Under the pieces are notes generated by a model that was not told where the DNA came from, made no database searches, and saw only the letters and a list, made by a program, of their open reading frames with translations. This document shows positions 38,999-47,400 of a stretch of 64,000 nt of DNA, in pieces. Every line of letters begins with the position of its first letter. The first letter of the stretch is position 1. The translations under genes and the position numbers were made by a program. The stretch covers positions 37,616 through 101,615 of the IMG/VR virus record IMGVR_UViG_3300005825_000044; one strand, 5' to 3'. The stretch is from a virus.

Positions 38999-39432
38999 GC
39001 CGCTCCTGTCGGGATGTGAGGGGTCACCAGGGTGAAGCCCTCGTACTCGTTGTGGCGCCGGGCCCGAAGGACGTAGAGCGCAAGCGCGCCGTCAGCCTCA
39101 GCGACCGCGCGCTTCGCGGAATCGAAGACGCGCTTCTGCTCCTCCCACTCCTCGAGAAGCAGCGCGTTGGCAGCGACTACACCGCGGGCGTGCTCCGCGT
39201 AGCTCGCGGGGAGGTTGGAGATCTCCCCCTCCGAGAGCTGCGGCTGAACGCCGAAGTTCTCCGCCGTACCGGGGTCGAGGATCACGTAGGTCTTGAGGCG
39301 GTGCGCGACGACCTCCAGGCTCGCTCGGAGTAGCGCGTCGCGGTCCTCGCACAGGTAGTAGGACGGCGTGTGCTTCTCGTAGAGCACCAGGATCTTCGGC
39401 CACTCACTCTCTGTCACCCTCGGGTCAGTCAT
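38995..39432 (-). CDS. hypothetical protein upstream of thyX
   Basis: ATG at 39432 overlaps the upstream TGA. The 145-residue product (MTDPRVTESEWPKILVLYEK) is acidic and mixed alpha/beta with a long helix (ALLLEEWEEQKRVFDSAKRA). It is coupled to thyX. Function unknown. Confidence 0.6.
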   Translation of the reverse strand: MTDPRVTESEWPKILVLYEKHTPSYYLCEDRDALLRASLEVVAHRLKTYVILDPGTAENFGVQPQLSEGEISNLPASYAEHARGVVAANALLLEEWEEQKRVFDSAKRAVAEADGALALYVLRARRHNEYEGFTLVTPHIPTGAA

Positions 39433-39674
39433 GTCCGGCACCTCTCGCAAAGCTTACCGGCGCAGCGCGCGCAGCGGCCGTGGTAAAGCTCCGACACGAG
39501 CAGCAGCTCGCCGCAGCACTCGCAACCCGGGGCGCACTGCTCGGGCTCGTCGTCGCGGACGCAACCCTCGGGCGTCGGCGCGACGTCTCGGCGCTCGACA
39601 CCACCGCACTGCTGCTCGTGGACGCAGCGCTCCCGCGGCGTAGGGCAGCCCTCGCAGAGCCCGAAGCCGGTCAC
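39429..39674 (-). CDS. small Cys-rich zinc-binding protein
   Basis: GTG at 39674 overlaps the upstream TGA. The 81-residue product has fourteen Cys, many in CxxC pairs (CEGCPTPRERC, CECCGELL, CARCAGKLCERC). It probably folds around two or more zinc ions. It is one of the many Cys-rich small proteins of this phage. Confidence 0.65.
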   Translation of the reverse strand: MTGFGLCEGCPTPRERCVHEQQCGGVERRDVAPTPEGCVRDDEPEQCAPGCECCGELLLVSELYHGRCARCAGKLCERCRT

Positions 39675-40132
39675 TTGCCGAACCCCGGGGTGTGCCGCGG
39701 GTACTCCCCGCGGATGTACGCGCCGATCGACTGCGGCGGCAGCGTCCTCGCCTCGGCGACGAGTTGGCCAGTCTTCCGGTGAAAGACGCTGAGGTACCCG
39801 GGGCCCGGTATGTAGTCGTCGCTGCGAAAGAAGGACTCCCAGGCACGCTCCATCCCGGTAGGCTCGTCGTCCTTCCGCAGGCCCCACCCGAGGTCGACGT
39901 AGAACGCGCGGAGGTCAGCCTTCGCGGCCCACGCGAGCCCCGCCGCGACACCGAACTCGCGCTGCCGCGGGTCGGTGTCGTCGAGGAACTGCGTGAAGAA
40001 CAGGTGGCTCGCGTACGCGGCCTCGCCACGCACGAAGCAGTCGTGCGCGCACCACAGCGCGTAGAGGCGGTTGCGCTCGTGGTCCTCGGGCGTTGCCGCG
40101 CGGAGCGGTGACTCAATCGCTACGAGTCTCAT
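39671..40132 (-). CDS. DUF7768-like protein (nucleoside deoxyribosyltransferase-like)
   Basis: The 153-residue product starts MRLVAIESPLRAATPEDHER and has CAHDCFVRGEAAYASHLFFT, then QREFGVAAGLAWAAKADLRA and FYVDLGWGL. This matches a phage-associated family related to the nucleoside 2-deoxyribosyltransferase fold. These proteins may act on nucleosides or nucleotide signals. The activity is inferred from the fold pattern. Coupled by ATGA to the upstream gene. Confidence 0.75.
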   Translation of the reverse strand: MRLVAIESPLRAATPEDHERNRLYALWCAHDCFVRGEAAYASHLFFTQFLDDTDPRQREFGVAAGLAWAAKADLRAFYVDLGWGLRKDDEPTGMERAWESFFRSDDYIPGPGYLSVFHRKTGQLVAEARTLPPQSIGAYIRGEYPRHTPGFGK

Positions 40133-40662
40133 CGCAGAGCGCTCCCTCGAAGCTCTCGAAGCTCCGACATCCTGCCGGCGACCTCGAGCGCGAACGACCC
40201 GCCGCTCTCGTAGTGCGTGAGCACGCGGTCGCGGTAGTCGTGGAAGAAGCACTCCGCAGTGATCACCGGCCACGCCTTTCCGTCGGTGAAGACGACCCCG
40301 TACTCGGCAGTGAACCGGTAGAACAGCGGCCCGCCCTCTTCGCCGAACCCGCGCGCGTCGCAGGCGCCGCGCTCGAACCACACCGCGATCGCAGTGAGCG
40401 CGATCGAGAGGTCCTCGAACTCGTAGACGTACGGCAGATCATTCTCGGACAGCGCGGGCGCGTCCGGCTCCTCCGCGACCTCTCCCCGGGCCTCGAGCCA
40501 CAACCGCTCGGCCGTCTCCGGAGTCGGCGGTGCATCCACGTCCTCGCCCCGAAACACGAGCACAGCTGTGGCTGCTTCAGAGATCGCGAGACCGCGGTCT
40601 CCGCTCGCCCGCAGCACGAGCGCGAACGCGGCTGCCCACACCCTCTTCTCGTCCGTCGTCAT
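40129..40662 (-). CDS. hypothetical protein
   Basis: The 177-residue acidic product (MTTDEKRVWAAAFALVLRAS) has a helical start and an alpha/beta end (YGVVFTDGKAWPVITAECFF). No motif recognised. It follows the nuclease-like gene and palindrome copy 7. Confidence 0.6.
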   Translation of the reverse strand: MTTDEKRVWAAAFALVLRASGDRGLAISEAATAVLVFRGEDVDAPPTPETAERLWLEARGEVAEEPDAPALSENDLPYVYEFEDLSIALTAIAVWFERGACDARGFGEEGGPLFYRFTAEYGVVFTDGKAWPVITAECFFHDYRDRVLTHYESGGSFALEVAGRMSELRELRGSALR

Positions 40663-40701
40663 GCCGTAACCCTTACCACTCGAGCTGCGAGCGCGGCCCC
40701 T

Positions 40702-41394
40702 CTACGGGGGTTCGGGCACCGTGTCCCCTCGAGGGGACACGGCCGCGACCACCTCGGGCCAGCGCAGATCGGGCAGCAGACCGGGGCGCTCCGAGTCCTC
40801 CGTGTAGACCCCGTTACCGTCGGTGACGAGGCACCTCGACGGGCCGCGGAGCCACCACCGCGGGTCGACCCCGTGCTCCCGGAAGTCGGCCCTCGTCAGG
40901 AAGCCCCGGGCCCGGAGCACGGCGCAGAGCTTCACGGCCGCGACCTTCCACCGCGTGACGAGCCGCGGCCCCGGCACACCGGCAGGGACCTCCACGGGCC
41001 GCTCCGGGACCCAGGCCGGCTCCGGGTGCTGCCACACCCTGGCGCGCGACAGTGCCCACCGAGGGCCTCCCCCGGGCAGCAGCACCGCGATCCCGGCCGC
41101 GCGAGCCACCGCGCTGAGCTGGTAGTTGGGCACCGGGATCAGCACGGCGTGCCGGGCCGGGCCTGGTTGCTTCTCCGGGGGCTGCAGCGCCTGGCAGAGG
41201 ACCTCGAGCCCGGCCCGGAGCTTGGCCTGGACGCCGGCCTGGGTGCCGTCGGTGTCGACCAGCAGGACGTCCCAGCCCGACGTCTCGGGGTGCACGACGT
41301 AGCCGTCTGCCCGGGCGTGCGCGATCAGGTCAGCGCAGAGGTCGGCCTCGCTGCCCTGCCACTTCTCGAACCGCGGCCTCCTGCGTCGCGCCAC
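40702..41394 (-). CDS. putative PD-(D/E)xK-like nuclease
   Basis: The 230-residue product contains SGWDVLLVDTDGTQAGVQAK near residue 40-60, where Asp and QxK could be the catalytic pair of a PD-(D/E)xK nuclease with Gln in place of Glu. A winged-helix-like part follows (KLCAVLRARGFLTRADFREH). Residues VSPRGDT at the end are encoded by palindrome copy 7. It overlaps the previous gene by 65 bases. Nuclease activity is an inference from a short pattern. Confidence 0.55.
   Translation of the reverse strand: MARRRRPRFEKWQGSEADLCADLIAHARADGYVVHPETSGWDVLLVDTDGTQAGVQAKLRAGLEVLCQALQPPEKQPGPARHAVLIPVPNYQLSAVARAAGIAVLLPGGGPRWALSRARVWQHPEPAWVPERPVEVPAGVPGPRLVTRWKVAAVKLCAVLRARGFLTRADFREHGVDPRWWLRGPSRCLVTDGNGVYTEDSERPGLLPDLRWPEVVAAVSPRGDTVPEPP
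40719..40742. repeat. dispersed palindrome copy 7 with compensatory change
   Basis: This copy reads GTGTCCCCTCGAGGGGACAC, with T to C in the left arm and A to G in the right arm, so symmetry is kept. CC/GG flanks extend it to 24 bp. It lies near the 3' end of the nuclease-like gene. Confidence 0.92.
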
Positions 41395-41533
41395 CGCCAG
41401 AGGCTACCACTGGTTCGCCATCTATGATCCGGCGCACCTCCGCGCGAAGCTCCGCGTCGGTCGGCTCTCGCCCGAGCCGGTCGCACAACCGGTCCCAGAT
41501 CGTGAAGTGACTGGAACTCGCGTATCGGATCAT
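41330..41533 (-). CDS. small hypothetical protein
   Basis: ATG at 41533 overlaps the upstream TGA. The 67-residue product (MIRYASSSHFTIWDRLCDRL) is charged and partly helical (EPTDAELRAEVRRIIDGEPV). It overlaps the start of the nuclease-like gene by 65 bases, so one of the two starts may be wrong. Confidence 0.5.
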   Translation of the reverse strand: MIRYASSSHFTIWDRLCDRLGREPTDAELRAEVRRIIDGEPVVASGGGATQEAAVREVAGQRGRPLR

Positions 41534-41976
41534 GAGCACGCCTCGACCGCGAACCGCAGCGCGGCGCGCGCCATGCCCTCAGCGCCCGGTTCGTTCCAGG
41601 CGCGGTTCAGACCGCTGGGGTGCGGCAGCGACACGAGCACGCGCTCGCCGGCAGCGACCGAGCAGAACGGGGCGACCGCGTCGACGCGCGCTGCCCCGCA
41701 CACCGCGACGGTGACCTTCCGACCGAGCATCACGAGCACGCCGCTCGGCCGCTCCTCGAGGATGGCGCGCGCGTTCCTACGCGCGGCCGCCGCGGACCAC
41801 CGCTCGCCGACGACGAGGTTCATCCGGTCGAAGCGCTCCAGGTACTCGTCCTCGGTCATCCCGAGTCTCATCATCAGTCGGTGGCCGCTGGCGCGCTTCG
41901 GCCACGGCAGCAGCGCGTCGTCCTGGTAGTAGCTGTACGGGTTGTGCTCCCCGATCAGGAGCGGCAGCGCCGTCAC
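41530..41976 (-). CDS. uracil-DNA glycosylase-like phage protein
   Basis: The 148-residue product has a pattern known from a conserved phage family of UDG-like proteins: LIGEHNPYSYYQDDALLPWP, LMMRLGMTEDEYLERFDRMN, GVLVMLGRKVTVAVCG and VSLPHPSGLNRAWN. The HPSGLNR end corresponds to the catalytic loop of UDG superfamily enzymes. It may act in base excision or only bind DNA. Confidence 0.7.
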   Translation of the reverse strand: MTALPLLIGEHNPYSYYQDDALLPWPKRASGHRLMMRLGMTEDEYLERFDRMNLVVGERWSAAAARRNARAILEERPSGVLVMLGRKVTVAVCGAARVDAVAPFCSVAAGERVLVSLPHPSGLNRAWNEPGAEGMARAALRFAVEACS

Positions 41977-43742
41977 ACGCGCACCGGAAGGGCATCAGAG
42001 AACAGCTCCGGTGACGCCCGAAGCTCCGCACCGACGCTCTCCACAAGCTCGAGCGCGCGGAGCTTCCCGAGGTTGTTGGAGAACGTGCTGCTCCGCACGC
42101 TGACGCCAGCGGCTTTCCCGATCGTCTCGCGAGTGAGCGCGCCGGGGTACGCGTCGCAGAGCACGCGCAGCACGCGCCCGCCCGCCGAGTCACCGAACCG
42201 CGAGAGCCAGTATTCTCGCAGGCCGCTGCCCGTCGGCAGCGCCTCGTACTCACCGAGCGCTGCCTCGCCGGCCGCCGTGATCGAGATCCCCCTGCTGCCG
42301 ACCTCCACCCAGCCGTTCGCGCGAGCGCGCCCGAGGTTGTTCGAGAACGTGCTGCTCCGCACGCTGACGCCCGACCTCACGCCGATCTGCGTCCGCGTCA
42401 GCGGGGAGCGCTGGGCAAGCGCTGTCATGACGCGGCGGAGCGCGCCTCCGCCGACCATGAACGGAGTCACCGTAAGTGACACAGGACTCATGCGCGGCTC
42501 GACGTCGCGGCGCGCTACAGGGCCGACGCCGCCGACGGTCCTGTGCAGCAGTCCGGGTACCTCAGCGACCGGGACGGTGCCACCTCGCTTGAGCAGGCGG
42601 AGATCGCCGAGCATGCTTGCGAGCTTGTCACGCTCGCCCACCAGGTCAGCCTGAAGACAGGCGACGCCGGCGTGCGCGGTCTCGATCCTCCTGACCAGCT
42701 TCTCGATGCGACCCGCTACTGCCGCGAGGGCCTTCACGTCGACCACGGGCTCCGCGGGGTCCGGCACCCTCTTCTCGAGCACGGTGACCTTCTTCCGCAG
42801 CCTCGCGACCTCTGCGCGGAGCACTGCCGGGTCATCGTCCTCGGCGCGCTTCACCGCGGCAGCCATCTCCTCGCGGAGCTTCGCGACGTCGATCTCAGAC
42901 AGCGCGGCCTCCTGGTAGGCGCGCTCTCCGACGACGGGGGTCCTGGAGGTGTCCCGCGAGCGGATCGGCAGCACGCGTACCTGGCGCGAGACGTCGAGCC
43001 AGCTCGGGCTCCAGACGTAGGGGTTGCCGACCTCGAGCCGCGGTAGGACGTCGGAGAGCTTCTCGTCGGCGCCCTTCGTGGAGAGCCAGTACTGGAGCGC
43101 CTTGCGCTCGTGCGGGCCGGTGAGCTGGAACGCGAAGACGCACTCGCACTGGTTCAGCGCCTTCTTGTTGACCTCCTGCGGCCGCTGGCTGACGAAGCTG
43201 ACGCCGATGCCGAGCGCGCGGCCCTGCTTCGCGACGCGGTGCCACTCGTGCAGCAGCTTCTCCTCGCCGCGCTGCGGCTCCTGCGGCACGACGTCCTGGG
43301 CCTCGTCGAGCACGATGTGGACAGCTGACCGCGACCGCCGCTTCCGCTCGAAGAACCGTCGGCCGAACGCGGTCAGGAACCGGGTCCGCTCCGCGTCGGT
43401 CATCAGGCTGACGTCGAGCACTGCGGAGACCCCGCGCTCCACAGCGAGCGACGCCACGAACTCGCCGGCGTCGGGCTCGAGCGGGAGGTCACCGTAGAGA
43501 CCGCCGAGCACGTAGACCGGGAACGGCTTCTCGCCGAGCCGGAGCCCAGCCCAGACGCCCATCGTGTCGACCACCACTACCTGGACGCCGGCGTCGAGCA
43601 TCTGCTCGACGAAGCGCTTGGCGCCGTACGTCTTGCCTGACCCGGTGCGACCGAACCACGCAATCTTCTGCGTCGCGGCGTTCGGCGGCAGCGTGAGGTC
43701 GTCTGCGACCGCGTAGCCCCGAAGCGTCGTCTTCCTCGCCAT
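41973..43742 (-). CDS. HerA/FtsK-like ATPase with tandem winged-helix repeats
   Basis: ATG at 43742 has a GGGAGG site. The 589-residue protein has Walker A GRTGSGKT at 31-38 and Walker B HIVLDEAQD at 142-150, with an FGRTGSGKTYGAKRFVEQML context as in the HerA/DUF87 group. A central coiled coil follows (EVARLRKKVTVLEKRV). The C-terminus holds two similar winged-helix units, each with GVSVRSSTFSNNLG. It could be a DNA-pumping ATPase used in replication, repair or packaging. The nearby nuclease-like gene could be a partner. Confidence 0.75.
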   Translation of the reverse strand: MARKTTLRGYAVADDLTLPPNAATQKIAWFGRTGSGKTYGAKRFVEQMLDAGVQVVVVDTMGVWAGLRLGEKPFPVYVLGGLYGDLPLEPDAGEFVASLAVERGVSAVLDVSLMTDAERTRFLTAFGRRFFERKRRSRSAVHIVLDEAQDVVPQEPQRGEEKLLHEWHRVAKQGRALGIGVSFVSQRPQEVNKKALNQCECVFAFQLTGPHERKALQYWLSTKGADEKLSDVLPRLEVGNPYVWSPSWLDVSRQVRVLPIRSRDTSRTPVVGERAYQEAALSEIDVAKLREEMAAAVKRAEDDDPAVLRAEVARLRKKVTVLEKRVPDPAEPVVDVKALAAVAGRIEKLVRRIETAHAGVACLQADLVGERDKLASMLGDLRLLKRGGTVPVAEVPGLLHRTVGGVGPVARRDVEPRMSPVSLTVTPFMVGGGALRRVMTALAQRSPLTRTQIGVRSGVSVRSSTFSNNLGRARANGWVEVGSRGISITAAGEAALGEYEALPTGSGLREYWLSRFGDSAGGRVLRVLCDAYPGALTRETIGKAAGVSVRSSTFSNNLGKLRALELVESVGAELRASPELFSDALPVRV

Positions 43743-43859
43743 ACAGGCCTCCCGAAAAGAAACAGGCCCGCGCCCACCCGTTAGGTAGGGGGCACCGCGC
43801 ACCGACCGTAGTGCCGGGCTCGGGCCCCGCGCGCGCCGCGGACGCGGGCCTACCCGAAC
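43743..43859 (-). other. GC-rich gap with long-range inverted repeat
   Basis: On the minus strand GGCCCGCG and CGCGGGCC lie about 80 bases apart, and the second is followed by TGTTTCTTTTC. This might form a terminator-like structure before the ATPase gene. I see no gene in it. Confidence 0.35.
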
Positions 43860-44180
43860 CTATACCGCGGGCGGGGCCGGAGTGGCCGGCAGCCTGTAGT
43901 ACCGCCGCGACTGACCGGAGCGTCGCCGCCAGACGTTGCTGCCGGTCTCGCCCTTCTCCTCGATGACGCTGGCCCGAGACAGCGTGCGGCCGCACAGCGC
44001 GCCGCACCTCTCGTGGTAGGCGAGCGCGGTCTTGACCACCCTGTACTCGAGACCGGTGAGGTCCATCACGTCACCGACGTACAGCTCCTCACCACGGCCG
44101 AAGCACTCCAGCACAACGCGCCTGGCATCGTGCCGGAGCAGGCGCCGTACCGGTACGGCCCGAGCCGAGACTCGGCTCAC
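43860..44180 (-). CDS. putative winged-helix protein
   Basis: The 106-residue basic product includes HDARRVVLECFGRGEELYVG, VMDLTGLEYRVVKTALAYHE and a C-terminal Arg-rich wing-like part. This fits a small winged-helix DNA-binding domain. It overlaps the nucleotidyltransferase-like gene by four bases. Confidence 0.55.
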   Translation of the reverse strand: MSRVSARAVPVRRLLRHDARRVVLECFGRGEELYVGDVMDLTGLEYRVVKTALAYHERCGALCGRTLSRASVIEEKGETGSNVWRRRSGQSRRYYRLPATPAPPAV

Positions 44181-44566
44181 GGCTCGGCTCCCGTGGTCAT
44201 CATCTGCGTGCGGATCCCGAGAGCAGAGCGCATGCCGGGGTATTCAGCGTTCGCCGCTTCGGTCTCCTGAAACTGAAAGTCGATCGGTAGCCCGGTCTGC
44301 GACGCGAGCAGTGCGGAGTACGCGAGGCACGACACCTCCCAGCGAGCGTGCATGAACGGCTTCCCCGGGTCCGCCCCGGGGAACATGCCGTCCCAGTCCG
44401 CACGCGAGAGCAGCACGCGCACGTCGACGTCCCGGAAGTCAGGCCGGAGAAGACACGAGCCGACGAGGTACACGTGAGCGTCGTAGGCGCGGCTCAGCGG
44501 CTCGCACGCGAGGTCGAGCCTCATCAGGCTCGGTCGGTTCAGGAACGAATACCGACGCTCGCTCAC
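44177..44566 (-). CDS. minimal nucleotidyltransferase-like protein
   Basis: The 129-residue product has HVYLVGSCLLRPDFRDVDVR and a later GLPIDFQFQ, which fit the GS, DxD and third acidic strand of the DNA polymerase beta-type nucleotidyltransferase fold. Similar proteins occur in many phages without known substrate. It could modify a tRNA, protein or nucleotide. Confidence 0.65.
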   Translation of the reverse strand: MSERRYSFLNRPSLMRLDLACEPLSRAYDAHVYLVGSCLLRPDFRDVDVRVLLSRADWDGMFPGADPGKPFMHARWEVSCLAYSALLASQTGLPIDFQFQETEAANAEYPGMRSALGIRTQMMTTGAEP

Positions 44567-45048
44567 GGTTTTGCATCCCCCGCCGTTCGCGGTTCCCGGT
44601 CCTCAACCACGGCGCGCTCGCACTCGTCAAGCTCTGCACCCCACCCGCTGAATATGAAGCAGGGCTCGCGCCCAGTCAGGTTGCGGTAAGCGCGGCGGAC
44701 AGCCTCGCGCATCGGCAAGTCGTCACCGGGGAGCAGGTCGCTCTCTTCAGCCTCGCCGATCTTGCAGCTCCAGATCTTCTTTTTCACCGCAGGCTTCCCG
44801 TCGCGGTCAAGCCGCGCACACCACGGGCACTCCCCGCGCTCATGCCGCTCCGCGTGCCTCAGCCACGGCTCGATCCACACAGCGGCGCCAGAGTAACCGC
44901 GCGGCTGAATAGCGATGCCGCCAGCATCGAAGCGCTCACCGTTGTCTAGGACGAGCGTGCCGTCGCCTAACACGAGAGCGATACGATTCTGGATGCTGCT
45001 GCAATGCCCGCTTCCGTTGACCACTATCACGATGTCACCAAGTCTCAC
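44563..45048 (-). CDS. hypothetical protein with zinc-finger-like Cys pairs
   Basis: GTG at 45048 overlaps the upstream TGA. The 161-residue product has a beta start (VRLGDIVIVVNGSGHCSSIQ) and CPWCARLDRDGKPAVKKKIW SC-type Cys spacing. Its last residues (GDAKP) and the bases around its stop repeat those at the end of the upstream gene (RDAKP), a small duplication at the gene junction. Confidence 0.6.
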   Translation of the reverse strand: MRLGDIVIVVNGSGHCSSIQNRIALVLGDGTLVLDNGERFDAGGIAIQPRGYSGAAVWIEPWLRHAERHERGECPWCARLDRDGKPAVKKKIWSCKIGEAEESDLLPGDDLPMREAVRRAYRNLTGREPCFIFSGWGAELDECERAVVEDREPRTAGDAKP

Positions 45049-45464
45049 GGCTTTGCATCCCTCGCCGGCAGCGTCGCCGAGCGCAATGACGGCGACCACG
45101 CGCGCTCTTGCTCGCGGTCGCGCTCAGCCTTCTCTAACCACAGCCCGGTGACCGTCATCACCGCGCCGAACACCGCGAACGCGATCACACCGGCACGGAT
45201 GCGCTCCCGCGTCGGCGGCCTCGGCGGGCGCGTGAGGTAGCGCACTGCGGGTGATGCCGAGCACCGCACGCACAACGTGTCCTTCGCGGTGAGCAGCCCG
45301 CAGACGCAGCGATACAGCGTGATCGGCTGCATCGGCTTTGCGGGCTCGCGCATCCGCGGAGATGCGGGCTCAACCTCCGCGACGTGCTCCGCGCGCTCGA
45401 GCGCTGCTGCGACTGACTCGGGCGGTGCCGATGTGAAGCGGCGTATCGGGAGTGCGGCGTTCAT
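45045..45464 (-). CDS. zinc-ribbon membrane protein
   Basis: ATG at 45464 overlaps the upstream TGA. The 139-residue product has a zinc-ribbon-like stretch (CVCGLLTAKDTLCVRC), then a membrane helix (AGVIAFAVFGAVMTVTGLWL) and a charged tail. The ribbon is on the N-terminal side. Function unknown. Confidence 0.6.
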   Translation of the reverse strand: MNAALPIRRFTSAPPESVAAALERAEHVAEVEPASPRMREPAKPMQPITLYRCVCGLLTAKDTLCVRCSASPAVRYLTRPPRPPTRERIRAGVIAFAVFGAVMTVTGLWLEKAERDREQERAWSPSLRSATLPARDAKP

Positions 45465-45919
45465 TTGTCCACGATCCTCGCAGCGTCCTGAAGCGTAGGC
45501 CCCCTGGTCCTGTCCGCCTTCGCACGGCGAAGCTTGCCGACGAACTCCCAGCCCGCGTCGGTGAGGCGAAATACAGGAAGCAGCCCGGTACCCAACCACT
45601 CCAGCAGACCCGCCGCGACCAAGTCGTTGACGCAGTCCCAGTCGTCGTGTCCGTACAGCTCGGTACCGTCAGCCAAGTGGGTCGGGAAGTCACCCGGAGG
45701 CAGTGGCAAAGCACCGTCTCGTCCCGACACACTCCCGCGACGCGGGCGTCCCTTGCAGGTGCGCATCTGAGCCGCGACCGGCACACCGCCGTAGTCCACG
45801 CACCGAGTCTCGATGTAGAGCATCGTCGACTCGTGGTCGCGTCCCCACACCTCCTTCGGCAGCGTCGCGCCGTTGTAAAAAAGCTTCTTCGCTTTCTGTC
45901 TCTTCGCTCTCGCAGTCAC
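45461..45919 (-). CDS. hypothetical winged-helix-like protein
   Basis: GTG at 45919 overlaps the upstream TGA. The 152-residue product is basic at the start (TARAKRQKAKKLFYNGATLP) and has a C-terminal segment (CVNDLVAAGLLEWLGTGLLP, VFRLTDAGWEFVGKL) that resembles a winged helix. Possibly DNA-binding. Confidence 0.55.
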   Translation of the reverse strand: MTARAKRQKAKKLFYNGATLPKEVWGRDHESTMLYIETRCVDYGGVPVAAQMRTCKGRPRRGSVSGRDGALPLPPGDFPTHLADGTELYGHDDWDCVNDLVAAGLLEWLGTGLLPVFRLTDAGWEFVGKLRRAKADRTRGPTLQDAARIVDK

Positions 45920-47400
45920 ACGCACCTCGCCTTCGGACACCGGATGAACCTCAACGAGCACCCACCGACGCAGCGCACCCGCACGTAACCCTTGCGCAGC
46001 GCACGCCGCAGAGCGCGACCGGGAGAGCGCCACTGCGTTGCGCGACCCCTCGTGGGATCCCGCAGCTCGCCGCGCATGAACGCGTCGACGCGCGCGACGA
46101 CCTCGAGGCACACACCGGCGTCCCACTCCCCGGGGTAGCCGTCGGGCTCCGCGCAACTCGAGTCGAGGTAGCGGAGCCACGGCCTGTGGACCTGCGCATC
46201 GCTGAATCGCCACACCATCGCGTCAGCTGCGCCGATGATGTCGGTTCCGTGCGAGTCCGCGTAGCGCTGCAGCACGTGACCAGACGCAGCGTGCGAGCGC
46301 AGCGCGCGGGGGCCGACCTCTGCCCACCACACGCGCAGCAGCTCGTCGCGCTCCGCGAGAACGCCCTCGACCGCGACCCCATGCGATGCGCGGTCGAGGG
46401 CTGCCCAACTTGTTACCCGAAGTACCGCATGATCGATCTCCTCTGTTTGTGCCGGCTGGCTAGGCGAAATAGGCCCGTCTCTCCGGGCTGTCACCCACGC
46501 ACTGTAGCCACCAGACCGGGTTTGACTGGCGGTTAGGCTCGCCTCGTTCGGCGGAACGACCGCCGACGAGCCATGCTCTTGTTGCGTCGACTCAGCCAAC
46601 GCGGAGTTAGATGCCGGTCTTTCCCGGCTGTCATCGGTTCCCGTCGCTACCAGCCGAGAATCGCTCAGCCAATGCGGGGGTGTGGCGTGTGTGCTTGACC
46701 GAGGCTCAGCGCTTGTACCCTGGCCACTTGGGTCTGCCGCGTAGTCGGACTTATCGGCAGAGATGTCGCGTTTTTTTTGGGTCCTGGCTAGACCAGTCTC
46801 CGACGACATGAACACGGAGTTATGTGCACGGATTACGCGCCGTGCCGCGACGTCAGGTAGGTTCCTAGCTTCCCTTGGGACTTCCCAGTAGAGCTGGCAG
46901 GGGGAAGGGTCCGTATCACCGAACCCGTCGCCTGACGTACCGACGGCGGAGTTGGATGCCCGGCTCGACGCTGTAGAGGCGCCGCCGGGCGGACCTTCGC
47001 TCGATGCTCCGCGCCGCAAGACGTGGCGAGCCAAAGCCGAAGATGGTGCACGGATTACGCGCCGTGCCGCGTTCGGTTGTTGGACGTGGGCGTGTTCCCT
47101 TTGTGGTCGCGACCACTGCCGACCGTGGCTGACGTCTCGGCCTCGGGCCGCCGGAGCGGTTTGACGGTCTCCAACAAACGAAGTCTCTTGCGCGCTGGCA
47201 GTGCAGGCGCGGAATGCGATCCAGGCCAAGCCTGACAGTACGAGCACCACAAGCAAGAAGCAGAGCGTTTGCAGCATCGCGTCACTCCTCCCGCTCCGAT
47301 ACGCTGCGGCCACGTCATCGCAGGACGCCTTGCGGAGACATCGAGGATGACGCGATTGCGCCGGCGAGCGGCAGCCAAGGCAACGCTCCGGTTCGCGCAT
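45916..47400 (-). CDS. Cys-rich membrane protein with degenerate-repeat middle
   Basis: ATG at 47400 overlaps the upstream TGA. Residues 1-35 (CLGCRSPAQSRHPRC, CDDVAAAYRSGRSDA) match the Cys/AYDAG pattern of the paralogs at 48310 and 48940. A membrane helix follows (LCFLLVVLVLSGLAWIAF). Residues about 85-310 are disordered, of lower GC, and contain degenerate repeats such as AARRVIRA and SNSA. The C-terminal 180 residues look folded (WRFSDAQVHRPWLRYLDSSC). The middle may be a recent insertion or a flexible linker. Confidence 0.55.
   Translation of the reverse strand: MREPERCLGCRSPAQSRHPRCLRKASCDDVAAAYRSGRSDAMLQTLCFLLVVLVLSGLAWIAFRACTASAQETSFVGDRQTAPAARGRDVSHGRQWSRPQREHAHVQQPNAARRVIRAPSSALARHVLRRGASSEGPPGGASTASSRASNSAVGTSGDGFGDTDPSPCQLYWEVPREARNLPDVAARRVIRAHNSVFMSSETGLARTQKKRDISADKSDYAADPSGQGTSAEPRSSTHATPPHWLSDSRLVATGTDDSRERPASNSALAESTQQEHGSSAVVPPNEASLTASQTRSGGYSAWVTARRDGPISPSQPAQTEEIDHAVLRVTSWAALDRASHGVAVEGVLAERDELLRVWWAEVGPRALRSHAASGHVLQRYADSHGTDIIGAADAMVWRFSDAQVHRPWLRYLDSSCAEPDGYPGEWDAGVCLEVVARVDAFMRGELRDPTRGRATQWRSPGRALRRALRKGYVRVRCVGGCSLRFIRCPKARCV
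46490..47075. repeat. degenerate repeats and a 26-bp exact direct repeat
   Basis: A 26-bp stretch is exact at 46824-46849 and 47046-47071. Motifs of the form CGGAGTTrGATGC occur near 46605 and 46946, with a diverged form near 46813. A block around CCGGGCTGTCA near 46490 recurs with changes near 46625. The region is less GC-rich than its surroundings. Confidence 0.65.

Noticed and set aside
46595-46630. Integron attC-like GTTAGATGC core
   Set aside because: GTTAGAT-like text occurs, but no paired inverted core and no integrase gene were found. Short degenerate matches are expected by chance.
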